Assembly (NCBI RefSeq): GCF_004341845.1
Contig: NZ_SLVB01000014.1
Location: forward strand, 1-64,000
DNA: 64,000 nucleotides
Source: Novosphingobium sp. PhB165
GTDB lineage: Bacteria; Pseudomonadota; Alphaproteobacteria; Sphingomonadales; Sphingomonadaceae
Direction of reading: 5' to 3'
Part shown: positions 29,964 through 38,718 of the stretch, in pieces
How the letters are laid out: every line of letters begins with the position of its first letter
Numbering within the stretch: the first letter of the stretch is position 1
The notes under the pieces: generated by a model
The model's input: the letters and a program-made list of their open reading frames with translations, nothing else
Told to the model about the DNA's origin: nothing
Databases searched by the model: none
Position numbers and translations under genes: made by a program

Positions 29964-31802
29964 TCAATTGCCCTGATAGCCGTCGTCGAACTGATTTTGC
30001 CGGCGGATGCCTTCTGCCGGTTCGGACAACGGAGGATCGCTGTATTTGATCGCCTCGGACCACCACAGCGCCTGCAACTCTTTCAGCTTTTCAGGATATT
30101 GAGCGGAGAGGTCGCGCGATTCCGAGAAATCTTCGGCAAGGTTGAACAGCTGCCACTTGTCCTGACCGAAGGGCGTATTGAACTTGTGGATCGCCACGGC
30201 CTTCCAGTCGCGCGAAGTGATAGCGCGATTGCCGCGCAGTTCGAAGAATTGGGTCGTGCGCCCGCCGGCGGTGGGCGATGTGAAGCTGGGAACGATCGAG
30301 GCGCCCGCCACCGGGATCTGCCGCACGCCGTCAATCACCGGATGGAAGGCAGTGCCCGCGGCCTCCAGGATCGTCGGGCCGAGGTCGATCACGTCCACCA
30401 TCTGATGGCGGATTTCACCACGCGCCTTGATGCCGCGGGGCCAGGCGATGATCAGCGGATCGCGCGAGCCGCCCGCCAGCGGCCACAGCTTGTAGCGGCG
30501 AAACGGCGTTGCACCGGCATAGGCCCAGGGGCGCTGATAAAGCGGCTGCAGTTCGGGGCCGCCCAACTTGTCGAGGTTCTGTTCCATTTCGGCGATGGTG
30601 GTCTTGTCGCCATAGGGCCGTTTGAAGCCCCCGTTCTGGCCAGCCTCGGGCGCGGCGCCGTTGTCGGAGATCAGCACTATCAGCGTGTTGTCATACTGCC
30701 CGGTCTTTTTGAGGTGGGCGACCAGCCGCCCGATCTGCTCGTCGGCATGCGTGATGAAGCCGGCATAGGCCGCCATGAAACGGGCAAAGACCTTGCGTTC
30801 CTGATCGGTCAGCGAAGCCCAGGGCCGATCGCCGTGCCCGATGGGGGGCAGCACGGTATCGGCCGGAACGATGCCGAGCGCCTTTTGCCGGGCGAACCGC
30901 TCCGCCCGGATTGCGTCCCAGCCCTTGGCGTACGTGTCGCCATACGCATCGATATAGGATTTCGGCACCTGGATCGGGGCATGGGCGGTGCCGAGCGCCA
31001 GATAGACGAATTTCGGTTTCTCGTCCGGCCTGTCGCCGAAAGCGGCGATCGCATGGTCGATCAGATCGGGCGTCAGGATATAGCCGGGCGTACCCGGGGC
31101 CTTGATATGGGCGTTATCCTGTACAAGCTCCGGATCGTACTGATCGGTCCAACCGCTGATGAAGCCATAGAAATGGTCGAAGCCGCGCTGCAATGGCCAT
31201 GACCGCTGCTTGAACTCCGGTTGTTCGTCGTAAAGCGGGGCGAGGTGCCATTTCCCGAAGCCGAAGGTTTGATAACCGGCCGTATGGAGGGCCTGCGCCA
31301 CGGTTTCGGCATTGGTCGGCAGCTCTCCTTGCGAGGCGGCGCTGGCGGTGGGGTCGAGCTTGAATTCGCGCGGGGCGGAGGAATCCATCCGGCGCGGCGG
31401 CTGCGGTGTGCCGTTGGCGGTCTTGTCTCCGGGCGGCGGCGTCCATGCTCCGCCCGAATTGGCAAGGTCTTCCATCCGCACCGTCTGGTTGTTGCGGCCT
31501 GTCAGCAGCGCGGCGCGTGTGGGAGAGCAGACTGCCTTAGTGTCGAAATGATTGTAGCGCAGCCCACGCGCGGCAAGCGCGTCAATGTTGGGTGTACGGA
31601 TTTCCGAGCCATAGGCGCCCAGATCGGAAAAGCCGACGTCATCCAGCACAATCAGCAGGACGTTGGGCCGGGCCTGCGCGGAAGTCGATGCGGGACCCGG
31701 AGCGGGCGCGGCCGTTCCGGCAGTTGCCGTGCAGGGTGCAAGGGCGAGGGCCGCAGCGGTGAGCGCCGTAGCGCCGAGCAGCTTGCGGAAATTGCGGGCC
31801 AT
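29964..31802 (-). CDS. Exported sulfatase, paralogue of its upstream neighbour
   Basis: A 612-residue formylglycine sulfatase with a signal peptide at about 1-28. Asp54-Asp55 (LDDVGFSDLGAYG), CSPTR with Cys92, FGFGKWHLAP and ISDNGAAPE are in place. It shares most blocks with the protein at 31816-33609, including the RYN.FDTKA.CSPTRAALLTGRN.QTVRMEDL run and the LQALWWSEA.KYSDPPL ending, so the two are tandem duplicates. It differs by an insert of about 50 Pro-rich residues after Cys92 (near residues 115-155). A Cys at residue 24 sits in LAPC, not a good lipobox. Start 13 bp from the upstream stop. Probably periplasmic; arylsulfatase-like. Confidence 0.9.
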   Translation of the reverse strand: MARNFRKLLGATALTAAALALAPCTATAGTAAPAPGPASTSAQARPNVLLIVLDDVGFSDLGAYGSEIRTPNIDALAARGLRYNHFDTKAVCSPTRAALLTGRNNQTVRMEDLANSGGAWTPPPGDKTANGTPQPPRRMDSSAPREFKLDPTASAASQGELPTNAETVAQALHTAGYQTFGFGKWHLAPLYDEQPEFKQRSWPLQRGFDHFYGFISGWTDQYDPELVQDNAHIKAPGTPGYILTPDLIDHAIAAFGDRPDEKPKFVYLALGTAHAPIQVPKSYIDAYGDTYAKGWDAIRAERFARQKALGIVPADTVLPPIGHGDRPWASLTDQERKVFARFMAAYAGFITHADEQIGRLVAHLKKTGQYDNTLIVLISDNGAAPEAGQNGGFKRPYGDKTTIAEMEQNLDKLGGPELQPLYQRPWAYAGATPFRRYKLWPLAGGSRDPLIIAWPRGIKARGEIRHQMVDVIDLGPTILEAAGTAFHPVIDGVRQIPVAGASIVPSFTSPTAGGRTTQFFELRGNRAITSRDWKAVAIHKFNTPFGQDKWQLFNLAEDFSESRDLSAQYPEKLKELQALWWSEAIKYSDPPLSEPAEGIRRQNQFDDGYQGN

Positions 31803-31815
31803 CGTGGAAATCCTC

Positions 31816-33609
31816 TTAGCGATCGGTCGTGGGGGAGGGCGCGGGAAAATCGTCGTCGTATTGGTGCATGCCGCGAATATCCTGCTTGGGCTCGGCCAGC
31901 GGCGGATCGCTGTACTTGCGTGCCTCGCTCCACCACAGCGCCTGCAGTTTCTTGAGCTTGGCGGGATAACGGCGGGAAAGGTCGCGACTTTCCGAAAAGT
32001 CGGTCGCGGTGTTGAAAAGCTCCCACTTGTCGGCGGAAAAGTCGGTGCCGTAGCGATGGATCGCCACGGCCTTCCAGTTGCCGGAGCGGATCGCGCGGTT
32101 GCCGCGCAGTTCGAAGAACTGCACTTGCCGGGTGGGCGCCGTAGCGGACGCGAAAGTCGGGAGGATCGAGCGCCCGGCGACCGGGATCTGCCTCTGCCCG
32201 CCTATCGCGTCGTGGAAATGGGTACCGGCCGCTTCCAGCAATGTCGGCGCGATGTCGATGGCATCAACGTATTGCCCGCGGATCGCGCCCTTGCCAGTGA
32301 TGTGGCCCGGCCACGAGACGATCAACGGGTCGCGGCTGCCGCCGGCATAGGGCCACAGCTTGTAGCGCCGGAAGGGCGTGGAACTCACCATCGCCCAGGG
32401 GCGCTGGTAGAGCGGCTTCGTATCCGGGCCGCCCAGCTTGTCGAGATCGCGCACCATGTCGGCCAGCGTGGCGTGATCCTGAATGGGATACTGGCTATAG
32501 TGATAAGGGTAGTAGAACCCGCCCATCTGGTCCCCCTCGGGGGCACCGCCATTGTCGGAGAGCAGCACGATCAATGTGTTGTCGTACTGGCCGCTGGCCT
32601 TGAGCTGGGCGATGACGCGGCCGATCTGTTCGTCGGCATGGGTGATATAGCCTGCATAGGCGGCCATGAACCGGGCGAAGACGCGCTTCTCGTCCGGGCT
32701 CAGCGAAGCCCACGGGCGGTCGCCGGGATTGATCGGCGGGAGGACTGTGTCTGCGGGGATGAGCCCCTTGGCCTTCAGGCGCGCAAAGCGCTCGGCGCGG
32801 ATCGCGTCCCACCCTTTGGCATAGGTGTCGCCGTAGGCGTCGATGTAGCGTTTGGGTACCTGGATCGGGGTATGACCGGCGGTGAAGGCGAGATAGACGA
32901 ATTTGGGCTGGTCGCTTTGGTCTTGCGCGAAAGCGGCAACGGCGTGGTCCGCCAGATCCTCGGCAAGGATGTAGCCCGTACGGGTCGGCTTTGGGAGGCG
33001 CTGGTTATCCTCCACCAGATCGGGCTGATACTGGTCGGTCCAGCCGCCGAGATAGCCATAGTAATGGTCAAACCCGCGCTGGAGCGGCCAGGATTCCTTG
33101 TTGTGCCCCGTCTGGGTGTCGAACGCGGTGGAGAGGTGCCACTTGCCAAATGCATAGGTGGCATAACCAGCGGCGTGGAGCGCCTGAGCCACGGTTTCAG
33201 CATTTACTGGCAACTCACCGCGCGCCGCTGCGCTTTGGGTGGGATCGGGCGTGGTCTTGTCTGCCGCCAGATCTTCCATCCGTACCGTTTGCGGGTTGCG
33301 ACCGGTCAACAGAGCCGCACGGGTAGGCGAGCAGATCGCCTTGGTGTCGAAGCGGTTGTAGCGCAGGCCGTCGGCGGCCAGTGCATCGATATTGGGCGTG
33401 CGGATTTCGCCGCCATAAGCACCGAGGTCGGAAAAGCCGACGTCGTCGAGGACGATCATCAGAATATTAGGCTGGGCCTGCGCGGGCCTTTCCGTCACTG
33501 CGGCAGGAGCCGAGGCCGCCGCCGGAGCCAGCGACAACACTGCCAGCGAAAGCGAGGTAGCGGCAAGCAGGTGCCGGATCGGACGGAGCAGGGGCGTGCG
33601 TCTTTCCAT
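31816..33609 (-). CDS. Exported sulfatase
   Basis: A 597-residue formylglycine sulfatase. The signal peptide covers about 1-34. Metal-binding Asp55-Asp56 (LDDVGFSDLGAYG), CSPTR with Cys93, YAFGKWHLS and LSDNGGAPEGD follow in order. A long middle insert with RPWAMVSSTPFRRYKLWPYAGGSRDP matches the downstream paralogue and is typical of arylsulfatases of about 550-600 residues. It begins 7 bp after the stop of the preceding sulfatase gene, so it belongs to the same transcript, led by the TBDR at 35104-37941. The enzyme would release sulfate from an ester in the periplasm. Confidence 0.9.
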   Translation of the reverse strand: MERRTPLLRPIRHLLAATSLSLAVLSLAPAAASAPAAVTERPAQAQPNILMIVLDDVGFSDLGAYGGEIRTPNIDALAADGLRYNRFDTKAICSPTRAALLTGRNPQTVRMEDLAADKTTPDPTQSAAARGELPVNAETVAQALHAAGYATYAFGKWHLSTAFDTQTGHNKESWPLQRGFDHYYGYLGGWTDQYQPDLVEDNQRLPKPTRTGYILAEDLADHAVAAFAQDQSDQPKFVYLAFTAGHTPIQVPKRYIDAYGDTYAKGWDAIRAERFARLKAKGLIPADTVLPPINPGDRPWASLSPDEKRVFARFMAAYAGYITHADEQIGRVIAQLKASGQYDNTLIVLLSDNGGAPEGDQMGGFYYPYHYSQYPIQDHATLADMVRDLDKLGGPDTKPLYQRPWAMVSSTPFRRYKLWPYAGGSRDPLIVSWPGHITGKGAIRGQYVDAIDIAPTLLEAAGTHFHDAIGGQRQIPVAGRSILPTFASATAPTRQVQFFELRGNRAIRSGNWKAVAIHRYGTDFSADKWELFNTATDFSESRDLSRRYPAKLKKLQALWWSEARKYSDPPLAEPKQDIRGMHQYDDDFPAPSPTTDR

Positions 33610-33616
33610 CGCTATG

Positions 33617-35104
33617 TCAGGCCGAGCGCGGCCTGCTCCTTCCCTCGCGTTGCAGTTTTTCGAGTGTGGCCGTCAGCCGCGCCACGATTTCGGGGTGCTG
33701 CTGATAGAGGTTGTTTTCCTCGCGCGGGTCGGCCCTGAGGTCATAGAGCTGGCCTAGCGGCCCCCCCGGCGCGGGTTCGACTGTCCGGGGCGCAGAAAAG
33801 CCGCCCGAGCCGAGCCCCATGATCAGCTTCCAATTGCCTTCGCGGATCGTGAATATGCCGTCGACCGAGTGATCGACGATATTGGGGCGGACCGGCGCAC
33901 GGCGGTCGCCCGAGAGCACCGCGTCGAGATCGAAACTATCCTCGGCAGCGTCATCCGGCAACGCCAGGGCAAGCGCACCCGCTACTGTCGCCATGATATC
34001 AGTGAGCGAGGCGGTTGCTGGCGACAGGCTTCCCGGCTTCACTTTCCCCGGCCAGCGGACGATGAAGGGAATTCGGTGGCCGGCTTCCCAGGCATCCGCC
34101 TTTTCACCGCGCCATGGGCCGTTGGCGCGGTGGGCGAAACGGGCGGCGTCCTCGATCTTCCAGTCCGCGCCGTTGTCGCTGGTGAAGATTACCACAGTGT
34201 CCTCGGCAATGCCCTGCCGGTCGATCTCGGCGAGCACCCGGCCCACCATCGCATCGGTCTCCATGGCATAGTCGCCATAGGTGCCTGCGCCGGACTTGCC
34301 CTGATATTCGGGCAGCGGCACCCACGGAGTGTGCGGGGAGGGGAGCGGGAAATAGAGGAAGAAGGGCCGGCCATCGGCCTTGCGCCGGGTCGCCCCGCTG
34401 GTGATGACTTCCACGGCCTTGTCGGTCAAGGTCGGGACCGTCTGCTCCATCCTGAAACCGGGCGCGATCTGGCCCGCGCGCCAGAACACGCCGCGCGGTT
34501 CCTTGCTTCCATCGGTATGCGCGCTGGGCGCTTCCACCACATGGTCATTCTCGAAGAACAGATAGGGCGGATAGTCGAGCGAGGAGGGGATGCCGAAGTA
34601 ATAGTCGAACCCATGATCGTTCGGCCCAGGGCGCAGCGGCCTGGAATAGTCCGTCGCCTCGCCTTCACCCAGCCCAAGGTGCCACTTGCCGATGCCCGAG
34701 GTGTGATAGCCCGCCTTTTGCAGCAACCCGGGCAGCGTCAGCCGGCCGGGGTCGATCAGATTGGTGCCGGTGCCGTCGAGCACTCCCTTCTTGAGGCGCG
34801 AACGCCAGCAATAGCGCCCGGTAAGGATCGAGTAGCGGCTGGGAGTGCAGACGGCCGATGAGGCGTGCATGTCAGTGAACCGCATGCCTTCGCGGGCCAG
34901 CCGGTCGATATTGGGCGTCGGCACGGCGGAGAGGGGATTGTAGGCCCGCGCATCGCCGATCCCGAAATCGTCCAGCAGGATGAGAACGATATTCGGGCGG
35001 GGCGGGACTGCGGCCAGCACGCCCCTGCTTCCGGCGAGGAGCGCCGCCGCCATGGCGGCGCTGCCGAGAAAGGCCCGACGCCGGATCGACGGCAATTCGC
35101 GCAT
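33617..35104 (-). CDS. Tat-exported sulfatase
   Basis: A 495-residue formylglycine sulfatase. The leader carries a twin-arginine motif (SIRRRAFLGSAAMAAALLAG), so export is by the Tat route, probably after cytoplasmic folding and Cys modification. Asp45-Asp46 (LILLDDFGIGD), CTPSR with Cys86, SGIGKWHLG and TSDNGADWK are present. The sequence around ANGPWRGEKADAWEAGHRIPFIVRWPG is typical of the arylsulfatase A-like branch. Its start codon overlaps the TBDR stop by one base (TGATG on the minus strand), so the two are translationally coupled. First sulfatase of the four in the operon and not closely related to the duplicated pair that follows. Confidence 0.92.
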   Translation of the reverse strand: MRELPSIRRRAFLGSAAMAAALLAGSRGVLAAVPPRPNIVLILLDDFGIGDARAYNPLSAVPTPNIDRLAREGMRFTDMHASSAVCTPSRYSILTGRYCWRSRLKKGVLDGTGTNLIDPGRLTLPGLLQKAGYHTSGIGKWHLGLGEGEATDYSRPLRPGPNDHGFDYYFGIPSSLDYPPYLFFENDHVVEAPSAHTDGSKEPRGVFWRAGQIAPGFRMEQTVPTLTDKAVEVITSGATRRKADGRPFFLYFPLPSPHTPWVPLPEYQGKSGAGTYGDYAMETDAMVGRVLAEIDRQGIAEDTVVIFTSDNGADWKIEDAARFAHRANGPWRGEKADAWEAGHRIPFIVRWPGKVKPGSLSPATASLTDIMATVAGALALALPDDAAEDSFDLDAVLSGDRRAPVRPNIVDHSVDGIFTIREGNWKLIMGLGSGGFSAPRTVEPAPGGPLGQLYDLRADPREENNLYQQHPEIVARLTATLEKLQREGRSRPRSA

Positions 35105-37941
35105 CAGAAGCTTACGCGGATGCCGCCAAAGACGCGCGTGCCGTTGCGGTAGTAGGTATCGGGCAGGCCGCCAACGTAATAGGCTTTTTCGGTCGCATCC
35201 AGCAGGTTGACCGCCTGAAGCGTTGCCGAGAACCGGCTGTTGATCTGGTAGGTTATGCTGCCGTCCAGCGAGCCGTACGGCTTGGTGTAGACGCTCAGCC
35301 CCGGCAGGATCGCAACCGAGGAGAGATAGCTCCCGCGCCAGGAATAGGACAGGCGGATGCCCAGCGGTCCCTTTTCGTAATAGACGGTGGCGTTGAAGTT
35401 GTTCTTCGCGGTCGCGGTCAACTGCGTGGGATCGCTATTGTCGATATAGGTATAGTTTAGCTGCGTGCCGAGGCCGTCGAGTGGTGCGGGCAGGAAGCGG
35501 AACGCCTGCTGGTAATAAAGCTCCACGCCCTTCACCGTCACGCCGCCGCCGTTGACCAGACTGCTGACGTTGAAGTCGACATTGGCGACCTGCGTAGCCC
35601 CGGTCGAATAGACATATGTCACGGGCAGGCTCTGGACGCGCGTATCCTTGCGTACCAGCGAGTCCAGATTCTTGTAGAAGGCCGTCGCGCCCAGCAGGCC
35701 ATCCTTGCTGAAATACCATTCCGCGCTGAGATCGACATTGGTCGCACGATAGGGATCGAGCTGCGGGTTGTTCGCGGTTACCGTCCGCTGCGGACCGCTG
35801 ACCGTCGTGGAGGGAGAAACGTCACCCAGATTGGGCCGGGTGATCGTGCGGGAAGTGGACAGGCGGAGCACCAGCTTGTCGGTTGCATCCAGCTTGAGGT
35901 TGAGGCTGGGTAGGAAATCCCAATAATTGCGGTTGACCGCGACCGCGCCTGCCGCCGGGACGACAGTGGTGTTGCCCGCATCGGGGAAGATCCGGATGCC
36001 GTTGAGGTCCGGGCTGGCCCCGACGGTCGATTGCCGGGTGTTGACCACCCGGAAGCCGATATTGCCGGAGAGCTTGCCGAAGGCGAAATCGCCCCGGGCA
36101 TAGCCGCCCAGCGTTCGTTCGGAGACATCGGTGATGCCGGACGGACTGTTCACCAGGCTGCCGCCCGCCACCTTGGAGGCCGCGATCAACTGTGCGTCGG
36201 TGAACTGCGAGGTAAAGGCATTGGTATCGGAAGACAGCCAGGACGAGGCGAACGAGGCGTTGCCGTTATAGGTTCCCAGAAAGTTGCCGTTGCCGGGCGT
36301 GATAAGCACCATGAACGGCGCCGCGCTGTAGGAGCCCGCTATCGGCCCCGCCGGCAGGCCAACCCCGCCGTTCACGGAAGCATAGAGCTGCGAGACGCCG
36401 GCGGCGGAAATCGTCAGCTGCGGATTGTCCTTGTAGATCGAGCGATCGGTGAAGTGGAAGCCGAAGGAAAAGGCCTTCATGCCCTCGTCCGAGAATTCGC
36501 GCGTCACGTCGGCGCGGGCTTCCCACAAGCTGTCGTTGCTGGTCTGATTGAACGGGCCGTTGAGGCTGGCGACACGATAGCTGTTGGGATTGAGACGGGC
36601 CGCGTCGAAGCCGTTCTGGTACTCGATACCCCAAAGTGTATCGCCGGGCTGCACGGTGAACTCTGCCTGGCCGGTGGCGATGTCGGCGATGTTGAGGTTG
36701 CTGTAGTTCTGCCCGGAATGCGAATAGGCCCCATCCAGCACGACTTTCCAGCCATCGACCTGATAGGTGGCGTTGCCGGCGATCTGGTAAGTCGTGCTCT
36801 GGCGGTCCTCCAGACGACTGCCGCCGCGCATATCGAGATCGGCGACCTGCAAGGCGGTGGTGGTCGGCAAGCCGAGATAATCGACGGTGTCGGCGCTCAG
36901 CACCTTATTGGCATTGGCGAATATCTGGAGGAACTCGCTGGTCGAATCCTTGACATTGAGCTTGGTGTAGAGCCCGTCCAGACCGAGGGTCAGCGCGTCG
37001 GTGGCGCGGAACTGGAATGAGGCGATGCCGCCGATCCGCTGGTCGCGCTCGTGATAGATGTAGTAATTGCTCTGGTTCGGAAAGCGCACGCTCTGGTTCG
37101 GTTCGATCACGCCGTCGCCATTGAGATCGTCGGGACCGCTGCCGGCCGGGATGCCGTTCTTTTCGGTGGAAGTGGTATAGCCGATCGAAGCGCCCTGGGT
37201 CGATGGGCGGCGCTCCATGTAGGAAAAGCCCAGCGAGATGCCGAAGCGGTCATCCGCGAACGTGTCCGAGAAAAAGGCTGAGCCCTGCGGCGAGAACTTG
37301 TGGGAATTGCTTTCCCATTCGCCCTGAAGCGAGGCCGAGATCACGCGCTTGCCAATTTCGAAGGGGCGCGGCGTGCGGACATCTACGGTGCCGGCAAGGC
37401 CGCCTTCGGTGAGATCGGGCGTAGAGCCCTTGTAGACCGCCAGCGTGCGAATGAATTCAGGAGGCAGCACCGAAAAATCGAACGTGCGACTGCCGGCGGA
37501 ATCGCCGCTGGCATTGGGCAGTTCGCGACCGTTGATTGTCACTTGCGTGAAGTTCGCAGGGAGACCGCGGATGTTCACGGTCCGACCTTCGCCGCGCACG
37601 CGGTTAATCTGCACGCCAGTGATGCGCTGGACCGATTCCGCTACGTTCACGTCGGGAAACTTGCCCACGTCCTCGGCGCTGATGGCATCGACGATCGTGT
37701 CCGAATTGCGCTTCACCGCAACGGCGCGATCAAGCCCGGCGCGGATACCGGTCACAAGGATTGCCGCGCTTTCGGGATTTTCAGCGAGTGCGGTCTCGGC
37801 GGGAGCGGTTTCGCCAGAAACAGCTTCGGGTGACGCAGGCGCTGCCGGTCCATCCGACGCATAGGCCGACGCCGGCAAGAGCAGCGCAAGAATGATGGCA
37901 GCGCCGGAGATACCGGCGCGCCAGTGATGAACCTTCGACAT
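35104..37941 (-). CDS. TonB-dependent receptor of the sulfatase operon
   Basis: A 945-residue outer-membrane receptor. The signal peptide spans about 1-28. The plug domain opens with ILVTGIRAGLDRAVAVKRNS and includes SAEDVGKFPDVNVAESVQRITGVQI and VNIRGLPANFTQVTINGREL, the hallmark of the large Xanthomonas-Caulobacter TBDR family that takes up oligosaccharides and other bulky ligands. The barrel ends in IRVSF. ATG 37941 has AGGGGGGA upstream; the frame extends 25 codons further into the operator region. It heads the operon with four sulfatases, so the ligand is probably a sulfated compound. A 19-bp near-palindrome lies 71 bp upstream of the start codon. It is of a different type from the three other receptors in the window. 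Confidence 0.93.
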   Translation of the reverse strand: MSKVHHWRAGISGAAIILALLLPASAYASDGPAAPASPEAVSGETAPAETALAENPESAAILVTGIRAGLDRAVAVKRNSDTIVDAISAEDVGKFPDVNVAESVQRITGVQINRVRGEGRTVNIRGLPANFTQVTINGRELPNASGDSAGSRTFDFSVLPPEFIRTLAVYKGSTPDLTEGGLAGTVDVRTPRPFEIGKRVISASLQGEWESNSHKFSPQGSAFFSDTFADDRFGISLGFSYMERRPSTQGASIGYTTSTEKNGIPAGSGPDDLNGDGVIEPNQSVRFPNQSNYYIYHERDQRIGGIASFQFRATDALTLGLDGLYTKLNVKDSTSEFLQIFANANKVLSADTVDYLGLPTTTALQVADLDMRGGSRLEDRQSTTYQIAGNATYQVDGWKVVLDGAYSHSGQNYSNLNIADIATGQAEFTVQPGDTLWGIEYQNGFDAARLNPNSYRVASLNGPFNQTSNDSLWEARADVTREFSDEGMKAFSFGFHFTDRSIYKDNPQLTISAAGVSQLYASVNGGVGLPAGPIAGSYSAAPFMVLITPGNGNFLGTYNGNASFASSWLSSDTNAFTSQFTDAQLIAASKVAGGSLVNSPSGITDVSERTLGGYARGDFAFGKLSGNIGFRVVNTRQSTVGASPDLNGIRIFPDAGNTTVVPAAGAVAVNRNYWDFLPSLNLKLDATDKLVLRLSTSRTITRPNLGDVSPSTTVSGPQRTVTANNPQLDPYRATNVDLSAEWYFSKDGLLGATAFYKNLDSLVRKDTRVQSLPVTYVYSTGATQVANVDFNVSSLVNGGGVTVKGVELYYQQAFRFLPAPLDGLGTQLNYTYIDNSDPTQLTATAKNNFNATVYYEKGPLGIRLSYSWRGSYLSSVAILPGLSVYTKPYGSLDGSITYQINSRFSATLQAVNLLDATEKAYYVGGLPDTYYRNGTRVFGGIRVSF

Positions 37942-38011
37942 CGGAACTGGATTCCCCCCTGTGGGATAATTGCGAATTATCCAGTCCGGAAGTCCGGTCC
38001 CTTGTGGGCTT

Positions 38012-38030
38012 CTCAACTAAATTGGTGGAG
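38012..38030 (-). promoter_or_regulatory. 19-bp operator-like palindrome, site 1
   Basis: CTCAACTAAATTGGTGGAG, matching sites at 40396-40414, 40553-40571 and 48531-48549. It lies 71 bp before the start codon of the sulfatase-operon TBDR. It shares the trailing TTTGT with site 2. Confidence 0.65.
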
Positions 38031-38067
38031 TTTGTCTGCAATTAAGATTTTCTGGTGCTGGCGATAG

Positions 38068-38238
38068 GGCTTCTTTGCCCTGCATCGCGGCCGAAGCGGC
38101 GAGGCCTACTTCGTCACCGATGGCGAGCCGATCGCATTTCGCGAGTTGGTATCGCGAATTCTGAAAACGCATGGCATCACTTCACCTGCCAAAGAACTGC
38201 CTTCATGGGAGGTCAATTCCGTCGCCCGCGTCGGCTAG
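38068..38238 (+). pseudogene. C-terminal remnant of an NAD-dependent epimerase/3-beta-HSD-like protein
   Basis: The frame 38068-38238 reads FFALHRGRSGEAYFVTDGEP, followed by IAFRELVSRILKTHGITSP and a TAG. The EAYFVTDGEP...FRELV block is typical of the substrate-binding end of extended SDR proteins of the NAD-epimerase/3-beta-hydroxysteroid dehydrogenase family. An in-frame TAG lies just before it and no start exists, so only a 56-codon fragment survives. Confidence 0.55.
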
Positions 38239-38379
38239 GTACTGGCGACGATGGCGGTGGAAGTGACCCTGAACATCGCCAAGGCTGGTCAGGATCGACA
38301 GCGCGGCATCAAGTTAACGCTTGCGTTCCTGATGGCGGGCGATCGGGCTGCGCAGAACTTTTGCCGTGGATCGTTCCTG
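38239..38379. other. Unassigned stretch between gene remnants
   Basis: Base composition looks coding-like but no frame gives a recognisable protein. It may be further debris of deleted genes between the operator of the TBDR operon and the redoxin gene. Confidence 0.35.
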
Positions 38380-38590
38380 ACGACGGTCGGCCCGCCATCG
38401 GCATGCAAAGGCTTGCACGGGCATGAGTGAGTTCTTTGGCGAGACCGACGCAGCGGAGGCCCATGCCACGCTCGATCGGGCAGTCGAGCTGGCGTCACCT
38501 TGTTCGATACCGCAGATGTCTATGGCAGCAGCGAGAACGAACGCTTTCGCGGCTCGGGCAGGCAGGTTGAGGTCGATGCAGCCAAGGCGA
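38380..38590 (+). pseudogene. Aldo/keto reductase remnant with a frameshift
   Basis: One frame reads IGMQRLARAMSEFFGETDAA, then EAHATLDRAVEL. After a one-base loss near 38490 a second frame continues as TLFDTADVYGSSENERFRGSG. Together these match the N-terminal part of aldo/keto reductases (GMSEFYG..DEAE...HRALELG...DTADVYG..NE). The rest of the protein is absent, so this is a dead fragment. Relics of two unrelated enzymes side by side indicate a deletion-prone spot. Confidence 0.6.
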
Positions 38591-38718
38591 AGTCTGGGCG
38601 AGCAAGCTCAGGCCAGGCGAACAGGCCGTGACCGGGGTTGAGCACTGACTGATGTTCAGCGCGTTCGCAGAGGAGGAGACCTTCGATGACGAACCGCTCC
38701 TCCGCAGCGCTTAGCTCT

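Noticed and set aside
31663..33738. A 691-codon plus-strand open frame
   Set aside because: Opposite the sulfatase gene at 31816-33609, which has all catalytic motifs. The plus-strand frames at 28252-29475, 29892-31202 and 33869-34861 were rejected for the same reason.
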